64,000 bases of DNA from Cercospora beticola. Its lineage: Eukaryota; Ascomycota; Dothideomycetes; Mycosphaerellales; Mycosphaerellaceae. Location of the stretch: NCBI RefSeq assembly GCF_033473495.1, contig NC_088943.1, forward strand, positions 62,001 through 126,000, given 5' to 3'. The stretch's first letter is position 1. Every line of letters begins with the position of its first letter. Both the position numbers and the translations under genes were made by a program. The notes below the pieces were generated by a model. It worked only from the letters and a program-made list of their open reading frames with translations. It ran no database searches and had not been told where the DNA came from. Below are positions 23,146-31,813 of the stretch, one piece after another.

Positions 23146-24073
23146 TCAATGCTCGAAGGCCATGGACTTCAAACCCTTCGCCAACGATTCCTTCGGAGGC
23201 AGCCACACACCAGCGACACAGGAAACGGAATCTCCGGTGCTACTTTTCCCCAGCACAGTCTTGCTTGAGGTCTTGTTGCTAATGTAAGTGATGTCCGACT
23301 TGGCTAGCATATGAAGGCAATGCAGAGAGTGCTGCACGTTTCGGGATTTGCTGTCGAGAAGCATGTGCTTTTTCCCCATGGCGCGCACATGTTTGTGCCA
23401 GACATAAGCGCAATGACTGAAATGGTATGCGCCCTGAGATGTTGCGGCTCCTCGTTAGCATGGGATCGATGTATGCGCAAGGGGCTTTGGGAAGAGATTT
23501 AGTACCTCGGTGTAGTAGGGGGAGACTCTGCCCTGGAGTAGCTCTTCGTGCGGAATGACTTGGGTCGCTTCTGCATCCCTATAGAACGTCCAATTCCCTT
23601 GCGCAAAGAGCTGGTCTGACAAATCTTTGTGTTTGCATTCCGCACGAATCCAATCGGTTGCCATGACGTCGAACACACAGCCTGAACACTTTGTCGTCAA
23701 TCATTGCAAGCGGACCACAACGGAATTCCGTCGTTGGTTTACCTTTCGACTCAGCTTCCTGCCAGGAAGATCCGCAGTCGCCCAGATCGAGCGTCCGTAA
23801 CTCATGCATGAAATGAGTATCCACAATGCGCGCGGGAAAGGAGGCAATGGCGACACTGAGCGAAATCGTCGCGATAATCAAGCCCAGAAATGATACTGTG
23901 CATGTCTGCGGAAGAATCTTTCGCCAGCGCGGTCGCGATGCCCTGGAGCCCGCTGACTGCCGCCATCCGACTTGCGGAACGCTGGCTTCATCTATGCTAG
24001 ACGTATACTTGAGGTCGTCGTCGTCGTCGTTGAAAGAGCACAGGGAGTGGGTCGAAGATTCTGCAAATGCCAT
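23146..24073 (-). CDS. UstYa-type membrane oxidase homologue A (two HxxHC motifs)
   Basis: Exons 24073-23743, 23681-23506 and 23433-23146 (introns 61 and 72 nt) give 264 aa. A cytosolic acidic N-terminus comes first, then one membrane span (about residues 60-85, VSFLGLIIATISLSVAIASF), then a lumenal domain. It contains GDCGSSWQEAESKGCVFDVM, CKHKDLSD, NWTFYRD and IPHEELLQG. The two HxxHC motifs expected for UstYa-type enzymes are HFSHC at 173-177 and HSLHC at 204-208. It is clearly paralogous to the divergent neighbour at 24455 throughout, and both share the intron in front of G-[AT]-YHFSHC. UstYa proteins catalyse oxidative cyclisation or halogenation-type chemistry in fungal RiPP pathways. 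The exact reaction here is unknown. It shares a 381 bp promoter with its paralogue. Confidence 0.82.
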
Positions 24074-24454
24074 ATCGGCGGTGACAACCAATTGTGGAGC
24101 AGCAGACACCTGGAGGCTTCCGTATTAAGAGAAGACAATATGATAGGGGATAAGCTCGATCGGCTTGTCCAGATAGGCCGAATTCGTGAATGGCCACGGT
24201 CGGAAATTGTGCGCACTCTGGAACAATACGTGGCCAGGATTATTATCGAGCCAGTGCCATAATCGGAAAATTCTTTTGGACCGGAAACGAAACCAAGAGC
24301 TTCAAGATGCACATGACACGGGTGAACCTGCCCCGGCTCACTCGTAGAATCCGATAACTATGGAGAATGGTGCACCTCCGACTACGGTCCCACAGCTTTT
24401 ATCCCTCTAAAATCGTTCCTTACATACGTGACCCATCCGCACCCATTCTTCACT
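24074..24454. promoter_or_regulatory. Bidirectional promoter 1 of the RiPP cluster
   Basis: Separates the divergent UstYa-type pair. Contains TCGGAA at 24200-24205 and 24263-24268, CCGGAA at 24281-24286, and the 10-mer CCGGCTCACT at 24333-24342 that recurs exactly in promoter 2. Role as regulator sites is inferred. Confidence 0.5.
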
Positions 24455-25272
24455 ATGGCTCCGACCGGCCCTGGTTACACACGCGTTGAGGAGAACCTGG
24501 CCAAACATGGCACCGGATCAAAGTCAGAAGAGTTCGATGATGTTGGCTACTCATATCGAAGGCCTGACCCTGCTTGGACCAAAGTGGTCACGGGCAATGC
24601 ACTGGCCATTTTACTTTCGCTGTGTGCTCTGATCTTAGCACTGGTCGCGTCCTTTGGCATCTATGAACGCCACGCAAAGTTCGAGGTTCCAAGTGAGCGT
24701 ATCAATCTCGGGACGTGCGGCCGGAATTGGCAGGAAGCAGAAGCGAACGGGTGTGTGTACGATGTCATGATGACAGCCTGGTTGAAGCCGCAATGCTACG
24801 ACAAAGAGCTTTCCGATTCGTTCTTCTACCGCGACTCCGCCAACTGGACGTTCTACCGCGATCCTGAGGGAAAAGATGTCATGCCGCATGAAGAACTCTT
24901 CCAAGGTCGCTATGAAGAGTATTGGGTTCAAGTGCGTGATCAGCCTCACAGGAAGTCACAATGTAGAAAGTGGATGCTAATCATCGACAGGGGACGTATC
25001 ATTTCAGCCATTGCTCCTACATTTGGGCAAAGCAGCTTCGACAGATGGGTAAAAAGCCGATGACACTAGACTCGAAGTTTCGGAACTGGTACCATACCCT
25101 CCACTGCGCCAATATGCTGGCGGAGGCAAACGTCACGTACATAGGTGGCCGGGCTTCTTCCCATGCAAAACTTGGCACGAATTCAATTGACTGCATTGTC
25201 GGAGACTGGATGACGTTCGAGTCGATACCAGCTGAGCTACAAAGGGGAGCCGGCCCATCCAAGGAGGAATAG
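24455..25272 (+). CDS. UstYa-type membrane oxidase homologue B (two HxxHC motifs)
   Basis: Exons 24455-24931 and 24991-25272 (intron 59 nt, GTGCGT..GACAG, phase 0) give 252 aa. The ATG at 24455 is the first methionine in frame. One membrane span at about residues 44-70 (ALAILLSLCALILALVASFGIY). The lumenal part has GTCGRNWQEAEANGCVYDVM, PQCYDKELSD, NWTFYRDPEGKDVMPHEEL, HFSHC at 163-167 and HTLHC at 194-198. Length and order match the minus-strand paralogue, except that this copy lacks the first of its two introns. In the family, HxxHC histidines are thought to bind metal for radical or oxidative cyclisation. Which bond is formed here cannot be told. The two copies form a sub-type distinct from the classical UstYa-like gene at 29108. 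Confidence 0.82.
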
Positions 25273-25470
25273 GCCTCGGAATATCACGCACTCGGCATGC
25301 GATATAAAGAGCTGGTGCGATGACTAGCTTTTTCGGCCGGAGACACTCACGACTTGGAGGCATGGCATATAGCTGAGATGGTAACGATTCTTTGCGTAAA
25401 AGTTCTACTTTCGACACATCGATCTGAGAAACTCTGAAAGCAATAGCCACAACCAGTACGTATACGCTTC

Positions 25471-26292
25471 TCAGCCCTTGAGCAATCTTCCCCCGTCGAC
25501 AATGATGGTGGTACCACTTGCATAAGAGCTCTTCATGCAATACAAATACGCTTCTGCCACATCCTCCGGGGTCCCAACCGTGTTCGTCAGCGTAGTTCTC
25601 CGGAAAGCTTCGAGCCTCTCCTCCAGTAGTGTCGGGTCCATTTTGTTGCTCGCTGTGCTGTGGACAGCCCCTGGAAACACAGTGTTTACGCGGATGGGCT
25701 GCAGATCTACGGCAAAGCCGAGTGTGAAACCCGAGATACTCGACATGATGCCCGCCATGACACTCCAGCCCGGAGAGGGCTTCATTGCTTGCGTGCCGCC
25801 GGTGAGCGTCACCGAGCTGTGAGCCGACTTGGACATGTAGGCAGGAACCAATTTGGCCAGGAGGACGGGAGCCAAGACTCGTACAGTCTGCATCAGCTCG
25901 AAGTCATGCGGGGTCACATGCTCGAGTGGTGAGATTGTGATGTTATTACCGGCTGTGAAGACGACGTGGTCCAACTTGTGCCTCCCATGCACAGTTGCTG
26001 TGTCTAGCAATGATAGGAGGGCCGACTCTTGTAAAGATGGATTGCTGAGGTCGCATATGCTGCCAGATACTGTTGGTTCCCCAGCGTGGGGTGTCTGTTG
26101 GAGCGGGCTTTCGATCTTGCTTAAATGTTGTAGGGCGGTATGGAGCTTGCTCGCAGTGCTGCCGCTGACGGTGACACTCGCTCCATGCTCCAGAGCGGCT
26201 TCTGCGACACAAAGCCCTATACCGGACGTGCCTCCGATGATTAGAATGCGATGACCGCGCAATTTACTGATATACTGTGGTGTATGCCCCAT
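25471..26292 (-). CDS. Short-chain dehydrogenase/reductase with atypical active site
   Basis: Single exon, 273 aa, the normal SDR length. The Rossmann nucleotide-binding motif is intact (ILIIGGTSGIGLCVAEA, residues 16-32), an NNAG-equivalent is seen as FTAGNN, and the C-terminal SGTTIIVDGGRLL is standard. The catalytic YxxxK is missing. Where it should stand, after SVTLTGGTQA, the protein reads MKPSPGWSVMAG, a PGW variant known in some fungal cluster SDRs. It probably still binds NAD(P)(H), but the chemistry may differ from simple carbonyl reduction. It is head-to-head with the AsaB-like gene across 525 bp, inside the RiPP cluster, suggesting a tailoring step on the peptide. Confidence 0.85.
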   Translation of the reverse strand: MGHTPQYISKLRGHRILIIGGTSGIGLCVAEAALEHGASVTVSGSTASKLHTALQHLSKIESPLQQTPHAGEPTVSGSICDLSNPSLQESALLSLLDTATVHGRHKLDHVVFTAGNNITISPLEHVTPHDFELMQTVRVLAPVLLAKLVPAYMSKSAHSSVTLTGGTQAMKPSPGWSVMAGIMSSISGFTLGFAVDLQPIRVNTVFPGAVHSTASNKMDPTLLEERLEAFRRTTLTNTVGTPEDVAEAYLYCMKSSYASGTTIIVDGGRLLKG

Positions 26293-26817
26293 GACGCCAA
26301 GTTCGTCTTCTCATGATACGAAGGGCGACGCTTCAGCACGCGGGCAGGGGCTCGTGAACGCGATCCCTCACGTGTAGAGAGCACTGTGACCACTTGGCAT
26401 GAGCAGGGCTTGGAAATGGAAAAAAGGAAATGCAGGCACAGTCGGGTGAACAATTCCAGACGTGTCGCGCCCAGTCGCTATCTGCCCTTTCCGAAGCCAC
26501 GATATCAAAAGAAAAAAGAAGGACAAAGCGCCCCGGCTTCGTCGAACTTTGGCGTACGACGAGGATTTGCGAGCTCGGAATTATACCGGCTCACTATGGA
26601 ACATGTCTGCGGCTGGAAATTCTCCGTGCGCACAGTTTGTTCCGGGTATGCCTGTAACTCTTCCATTTCGGGAGCACTGTAGGAACAATGTCTCTGTCAC
26701 GGAATTTCATGGCGCAAAGCTGGCCGCTCGGACTGACAGACAATGGGCCTCAAGTCTCGGTGAGCTGCTGGCCCGGTCGTCGATCAAATCCTCACAATTT
26801 GCGAACTAGCCGCTGCC
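26293..26817. promoter_or_regulatory. Bidirectional promoter 2 of the RiPP cluster
   Basis: Between the SDR and the AsaB-like gene. Contains TTCCGA at 26489-26494, TCGGAA at 26575-26580 followed by CCGG (CGG-N7-CCG palindrome-like), and the 10-mer CCGGCTCACT at 26586-26595 shared with promoter 1. Confidence 0.5.
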
Positions 26818-27877
26818 ATGGCTCCCACTGTCGTAAAAGCAAGCCTCAATTATGTCAAACCACCAGAGGAAAGCGAGGAATGGCTCCAACACTATATTCC
26901 CGGCTCAGTGGGCATCCATCGACTCAAAATCGATCCGCACCATGTGGAGATTACAGACATTCGAAGTACAGAAGAACCATGTCTTCTGGATGTTCAAGGC
27001 TTTCAGATCATCAAAGGGAAGCCTGTCGATCGTAGAATATTTGACCAGGACAATACAGACATCGCAAGCCGGATGGCGGCTCAGGCGGTGGAGCTCTTGA
27101 AAGAAACGTGAGTGACACGCGGCGATAGCGCGGCGGCGATAGCGCGGCGGCGATGCTTACGTTTCTTCATAGTACCGGGGCATCATATGTGCTGATGTTC
27201 AATCATGTTACACGGTTTGAGCCACCAGAGAAGCTCAACGGCTTGTCCCCAGACATGCCAAATGAGGCAATGTTTCCATACATGGGCCCATTTGCCTCTG
27301 TGCACGTCGGTACGTATCATCGGTCTTCGCCAGTGTGGTGCACACCAAAACTGAATGTCTGCTTCATCTAGATCAATCATACCGTGGTGGAAGGTACATT
27401 GTCAATAATTTCAAGCATATACCTGAAGTTGCTCAGAGGCTCACGGAATCGGGAACCACTTGCCGCTTCGCTGTGATCAATGTCTGGCAGCCCGTGTCGC
27501 CTGTCACACGAGACGCATTGGCTCTCTGCGACCGTCGAACAGTCGATGAACAAGACCTTCGACCCTGGCGGAGTCATCCAGATCCCAGTCAGTGGGATCC
27601 CAAGCTACCCCTGCCGCTTTCGGAGATTTGGAGACCGATGTACAATCCCAAGCACAAGTGGTATTATGCGAGTAAGATGCAGACCAACGAAGCCTTGCTT
27701 ATCAAGTGCTTCGATACCAAGCTTGATGAGCACTCGAGAGCAGTGCCACATTCTGCTTTCCGGGCACCGTCGGACTCCGGTCCCCCGCGGGAGAGCGTCG
27801 AATTTCGGTGTCTCGTGTTCTGGGACAGTCAGCCGTTCAGCGACGAGACGGCTTTCTTGAATCCTGTGCGGGTGTAG
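26818..27877 (+). CDS. AsaB/CmcJ-type (GA4 desaturase-like) oxidoreductase
   Basis: Exons 26818-27107, 27173-27309 and 27372-27877 (introns 65 and 62 nt, phases 2 and 1) give 310 aa. The protein follows the fungal hydroxylase/desaturase AsaB pattern, the family often named CmcJ/NvfI or GA4-desaturase-like. It has YVKP near the start, then DIRSTEEPCLLDVQGFQ, SYVLMFNHVTRF, an HxD pair in VHVDQSY (His141, Asp143), FAVINVWQPV, and a late FRCLVFWDSQP. Members act in secondary-metabolite clusters as oxidising tailoring enzymes, by analogy with non-heme Fe(II)/2-oxoglutarate enzymes. The substrate is probably the peptide or a side chain of it (inference). The first intron contains a short GC-rich tandem repeat. 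Confidence 0.82.
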
Positions 27878-28325
27878 GTCATTCTCGCTGGCGTAGAATT
27901 GAGATCTCATGTAGGCAAAGGAAAAGATGAAGTAGTGAACAAGAGAGCACACCACGGGCATCAAATCTCGAATATTGCAGACAGTAAAAAGGCAGACAGT
28001 GAACAGAACCTTCTTGAGATATGCAATAGAAGGACAATGGTCAGTGTGTGAGACTGCGTTGGCACATCGTGATGATGGAGGGAATGAGATCAATTTTGCG
28101 CAGTATCACTCCACTCACATCCCGCTCACTAAGTGTTTGGATAATTCCTACGCTTGTTTGATCCGATTTTGCACCATTGTTTACAAGATGACGAAAGTGT
28201 CGGCTTGTGGGTCACTATCTGCCAACTACTGCAACCTGACTTATCTCTGAAGCACGACTCGCCCACTCAATGCGTGCGCCTCGATCGTCTCGCTATTCGG
28301 TTCGATCGCGCGGCTCAGAACTACT
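27878..28325. other. Spacer between converging 3' ends
   Basis: Lies between the stop of the AsaB-like gene (plus) and the stop of the precursor gene (minus). No ORF of note; it should hold both 3' UTRs. Confidence 0.45.
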
Positions 28326-28562
28326 TCACACCAGGTATTGATAATCCGGTTTTGCGACATCCTCTCCAGCGCCCTTCCTCACGAGATACTGGTAATCTGG
28401 CTTGGCCACATCCTCTTCGTGCTTCTTGACCAAGTATTGGTAGTCGGGTTTTGCTACATCTTCTTCGTGCTTCTTGACTAAGTACTGGTAGTCAGGCTTG
28501 GCGACATCTTCGACGCCTTTCTTCACAAGGTACTGGTAGTCGGGCTTCGCAACGTCCCCGTT
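28326..28562 (-). repeat. Five tandem core-peptide repeats in the precursor gene
   Basis: About 48-51 nt units, each encoding DVAKPDYQYLV plus a dibasic linker. Units differ by synonymous changes and in the linker residues, not in the core. Confidence 0.92.
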
Positions 28563-28631
28563 TGGCATTGGTGCGGCGAAGACGGAGCTCAGAGAGAGCG
28601 AGAGGATTGCACAGGTATGTTTGATGCGCAT
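28326..28631 (-). CDS. Repeat-containing RiPP precursor peptide (dikaritin-like)
   Basis: 101 aa, one exon. The ATG at 28631 gives a good signal peptide (MRIKHTCAILSLSLSSVFAA). After PMPNG come five copies of DVAKPDYQYLV separated by KKGVE, KKHEE, KKHEE and RKGAGE; the last copy ends the protein. KK and RK suit Kex2-like proteases of the Golgi. Every copy has the same 11 residues, yet the codons differ between copies (for example Leu is CTT, TTA, TTG, CTC and CTG in turn), so selection keeps the peptide constant. Signal peptide, dibasic-bounded identical repeats, Tyr in the core and neighbouring UstYa-type genes are the hallmarks of dikaritin precursors. The core is probably within PDYQYLV; its exact borders are not visible. 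It is head-to-head with the UstYa homologue at 29108. Confidence 0.92.
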   Translation of the reverse strand: MRIKHTCAILSLSLSSVFAAPMPNGDVAKPDYQYLVKKGVEDVAKPDYQYLVKKHEEDVAKPDYQYLVKKHEEDVAKPDYQYLVRKGAGEDVAKPDYQYLV

Positions 28632-29107
28632 CTTGTCTTGGTTTGATTTCTTTGAAAACACTGAATTTGTTTTTGTTTTGGCGTAAAGGTGTGTGACAAT
28701 GGGCTTTACGGTCAACAGCTTTATAAGTCTTCGTTCCAATATTTTGGCATGTCCTGCCGGCCATCTCATTACTCGGAATAAATCTTCACGATGTTGGCTA
28801 TTTCCCATGCGAAATGGTGTGCTACAGTCCTAGCTAAGAATAAGACATAACTTGAGCCGAAGGATTGTCGAATCCGAGTCAAGATTCGGAACATAGATCC
28901 AACAGCGATTTGGGCTTTCCAGATCCTAGAGATCATTGACCTCAGCTCGGAAAAAGACATGCTCACCCTTATGCTAATATTTTCCGTTCCCCGGAGCAAA
29001 TCTGCCGAAGACGTGCACGTTCCTAGCCCCAGCACTTGGCATTCCAGAAAGGTCACGTACATCATGCAACTGCCTCAATTCGATTGCATTGCGCGTGGAC
29101 GGACAAG
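28632..29107. promoter_or_regulatory. Bidirectional promoter 3 of the RiPP cluster
   Basis: Shared by the precursor and the UstYa homologue C. TCGGAA occurs three times (28773-28778, 28886-28891, 28947-28952), and TCCGTTCCCCGG lies further downstream. This is the densest promoter for the motif, in front of the precursor. Confidence 0.55.
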
Positions 29108-30108
29108 ATGAACATGCTCCCTCGATTGCAGAAACTCCAGGAGAGTGCACTGAAGACGTTTGCTGCAAAACGAATCGATCTTAATTCGAACATTGAAAAT
29201 GCACACCTGCTGGCAGCAGATGAGACCAAGATCGATGCTGAGCTGCGGTTCGATAAGCCACAGCGCAAATGGCCCAGACGCACTTGCAAAATCATGTTGA
29301 TGCTCTCGTGCACTATCCTGCTGTGGCTGTACATCCAAGCTGTGAGAAGCAAAGGCGAGACAAATGGAGTTCTCTTTCTCGGCAACGAAGGTAAACCTCC
29401 GGCCCGCTATAGCCTGCAATGCGATGAAGCTGACTGGGCCGATACGAAGTCATCTACAGTGACGCACCTACTGCGCTAGAAACTCACCCCTTGGATCGTG
29501 CCGGCTTCCATCGCAACGATGGAAGCGACCCAGATACGGCATTCGAAAGCAGACCGAACGAGAAAAACGACGCAGCATGGCATCACATCCTGAACGTGGG
29601 CATGATCGCAATCACGGAAGAAGAGAACGCGCGTCTTCCAAATGGCGGCTCATCAAGGGTACGAAACGATCCTGAACACCGCGTTGTGCTCCTCTCACTA
29701 TTCCACCAACTGCATTGTCTTGTAAGTTTCGACCGAGCAGTTCATCTGGTCCTTCCAAAAAAGACAAACTTTTCTGACAAAAATCTTTCCCATCACCAGA
29801 AATACCTCCGTGATCTTATCTACGACTTTGATGAAGGCGCCGTAATTCCAGGTGCCAGAAATGAATATCAATTGATGCACGGCGACCATTGCATCGACTA
29901 TCTGCGACAAGTCCTTATATGTCACGGCGATCTGACGCCGATTAGGCAACATTGGGAGCCGAGTCTCCACGCTTATGCCGCGGAACAGGAAACTGTTCAT
30001 CAGTGTCGGGATTTCCAGAAGATCTGGGAGTGGGCTGCGGAGCGGAATACTACGGGCCTTCGAGCAGACGGCAAGCACGAGAAGCACGAGAAGCACGAGA
30101 ATGAATAG
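29108..30108 (+). CDS. UstYa-like (DUF3328) oxidase, homologue C
   Basis: Exons 29108-29390, 29450-29721 and 29800-30108 (introns 59 and 78 nt) give 287 aa. The second intron stays in frame if unspliced, but removing it joins HQLHCL to KYLRDLIYDF, the classical UstYa context. One membrane span at about residues 63-82 (KIMLMLSCTILLWLYIQAV) follows a cytosolic N-terminus. The lumenal domain holds HQLHC at 180-184 and HGDHC at 212-216 (DHCIDYLRQ), the canonical HxxHC pair. The tail ends in three KHE units. Known relatives (UstYa/Yb, PhomYs, AprY) oxidatively crosslink Tyr-containing cores in fungal RiPPs; this is the best candidate for macrocyclising the peptide from the adjacent precursor. The bond made is unknown. 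Confidence 0.9.
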
Positions 30109-31144
30109 ACAAGAGGAATCAAAGGTACTTTGGAGGGGACAACACCGTTTTGCATTACGCTCTGCTGCAGGCAGAAGTTCGCGTTCTAAGTATTTGTTTT
30201 AGTGTAAGGTGACGGATATTTGGAGTTTTAGGTTTTTGGCTCACTCGCCTTAGGAAATGGAGGTTTGTTCTGGAACGAAGGATCATTCGCCATGTCATGT
30301 GCCGAGGTCGGAGAATTGAGGTGTTTCTGATGGGTCGGGATTGGAGAGTGATGCACTGACCACATAAGTACAAAGTAGAAACGCACGGATTGACAATAGA
30401 GCAATAGTACGGCAGATGACCAACGGGGAAAAGAAAGCAGTAGAAATAGGGAAAGTGAGAGTTGCAATCAGGGAAGATGTCGAAAACAGCGGCACAACAA
30501 GAGCGCTCTAATGAAGTCGATGAGCAGAGATCGTGAAAAGTGCTGATATCTGACGGATTTACAATCGATGCCCCCATTGTCATTCTGTTCCATGAGGCTG
30601 AAGAGACAAGGTCAGGTCGAGGAGAGACACATGCGATAGAGCACACTGGACGAATTGGAGCTTCAGATACTCGAGTATGAGCAGCGTGGGTAAGGGTAAA
30701 TGGAGCAAGGCAGCTTCACTTGCTTAGCGGATAAACTATCCTTCGAAGTGCAAACGTCGGCACAGGAGATTATACAGAAGAAAGAAAACATCGGCAAAGT
30801 TAATAATCAGCAAAAGGCAAGGAGACTGGCATCGATTGTATGGTCTTGTCGAACATGCAGGACGCTCGCTCTGCGTTCGACCGAGTTCTCGGTCATTCTA
30901 TGCGTCACGCTCCGCTGCATGCAGGCGCTCGCTTCGGGCGTCGCCCAGCCTCATCGTTTGCACCTGACTGATCTTAGGCGCGCTGAGCAAGCTTGCGTTA
31001 CGTTGAAAATCAGCCGGGTGCCGCTTCTGCTGTTGTTGTCAAACGCTCAATCTGCTTCAGTTCGATCTTCAATACACAAACAACCGAACCATCCGCCGCC
31101 AGCCGCCTCAGCTACGACGCCAAAACGAGTGGATCCGCTTCACC
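30109..31144. other. Cluster right flank, no supported gene
   Basis: ORFs of 66-183 codons on both strands, all without domains or plausible starts. I see nothing to annotate; the final part is the promoter of the zinc-finger gene. Confidence 0.35.
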
Positions 31145-31813
31145 ATGGCACTGACGTGCGTCCCATGCAATCGACAGTTCGCCTCCGACCAGGCTCTGCA
31201 GCAACACACCCGCGATTCTCCAGCCCATTCCGCGCCAGTCGCCCGCCGTGACTGCATTCGCAACTTCGCCTCCGCTGAGGCCCACCCGCAACAAATTCGA
31301 GCCTCGCCTGCCCATCACAAAGCCGTCAGGCCGAATCAGGTCTCATTCGACATGCGGCCCTCGCTGCACGACGAAGTAACGCGCTTCCTCGCAGATTACG
31401 GCATCTCCTTCAGCTTCCTCGCAAGCGACAACTCCAGAAAGTGTGTTCGCGAATTCGACTCGCCTGTCATCGGGTCATTCGTATGCACCAGCAGTGCTTG
31501 TGGGTTTCGCAAATGGACGAGCAAGCAAGTTGCCATCACCATCCGCATGTACAAGGGGCAGAAGTACAACGTGAGAGTTTACTATCAGCGCTGTGAGAAG
31601 TGTCACTCCCGTCGTCGCCCCAAGCTGGATGTGGGGGTGTACGCAGATCGGGTGGCGTACCGTTTGGCGAAATGGTCGGGAGTCGATGTGGAGGATCGTC
31701 GGGGCTCAGGCCGCAGTGAGAGACCACACCTGATTGATCTGTGCGAAGGATGTCGCAATGGGCACTGTTGGGTGAAGAGGGCCAGACTGCAGGGCTTGAG
31801 GGTCGAGTCATAA
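31145..31813 (+). CDS. Zinc-finger protein: C2H2-like N-terminus plus 3CxxC-type domain
   Basis: Single exon, 222 aa. Residues 1-25 read LTCVPCNRQFASDQALQQH, a C2H2-like finger, and a second degenerate one follows (RDCIRNFASAEAHPQQ). Residues about 105-215 match the zf-3CxxC pattern: GSFVCTSSACGFRKWTSK, then VRVYYQRCEKCHSRRRPKLD, and LIDLCEGCRNGHC near the end, i.e. several paired cysteines for zinc. The family occurs in vertebrate receptor transporters and in many fungal proteins of unknown role. Binding of nucleic acid is possible but not shown by the sequence. The ATG is the first in frame with the finger. Confidence 0.75.
   Translation: MALTCVPCNRQFASDQALQQHTRDSPAHSAPVARRDCIRNFASAEAHPQQIRASPAHHKAVRPNQVSFDMRPSLHDEVTRFLADYGISFSFLASDNSRKCVREFDSPVIGSFVCTSSACGFRKWTSKQVAITIRMYKGQKYNVRVYYQRCEKCHSRRRPKLDVGVYADRVAYRLAKWSGVDVEDRRGSGRSERPHLIDLCEGCRNGHCWVKRARLQGLRVES

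Noticed and set aside
28326..28562. Regularly spaced repeats of about 50 nt that could look like a CRISPR-type array
   Set aside because: They are in-frame coding repeats with codon-level variation in a secreted protein of a eukaryote.
29450..30108. Reading the UstYa homologue straight through 29722-29799 as coding
   Set aside because: The segment is in frame but has perfect GTAAGT/CACCAG ends and interrupts the conserved LHCLKYLRD context, so I treat it as an intron.
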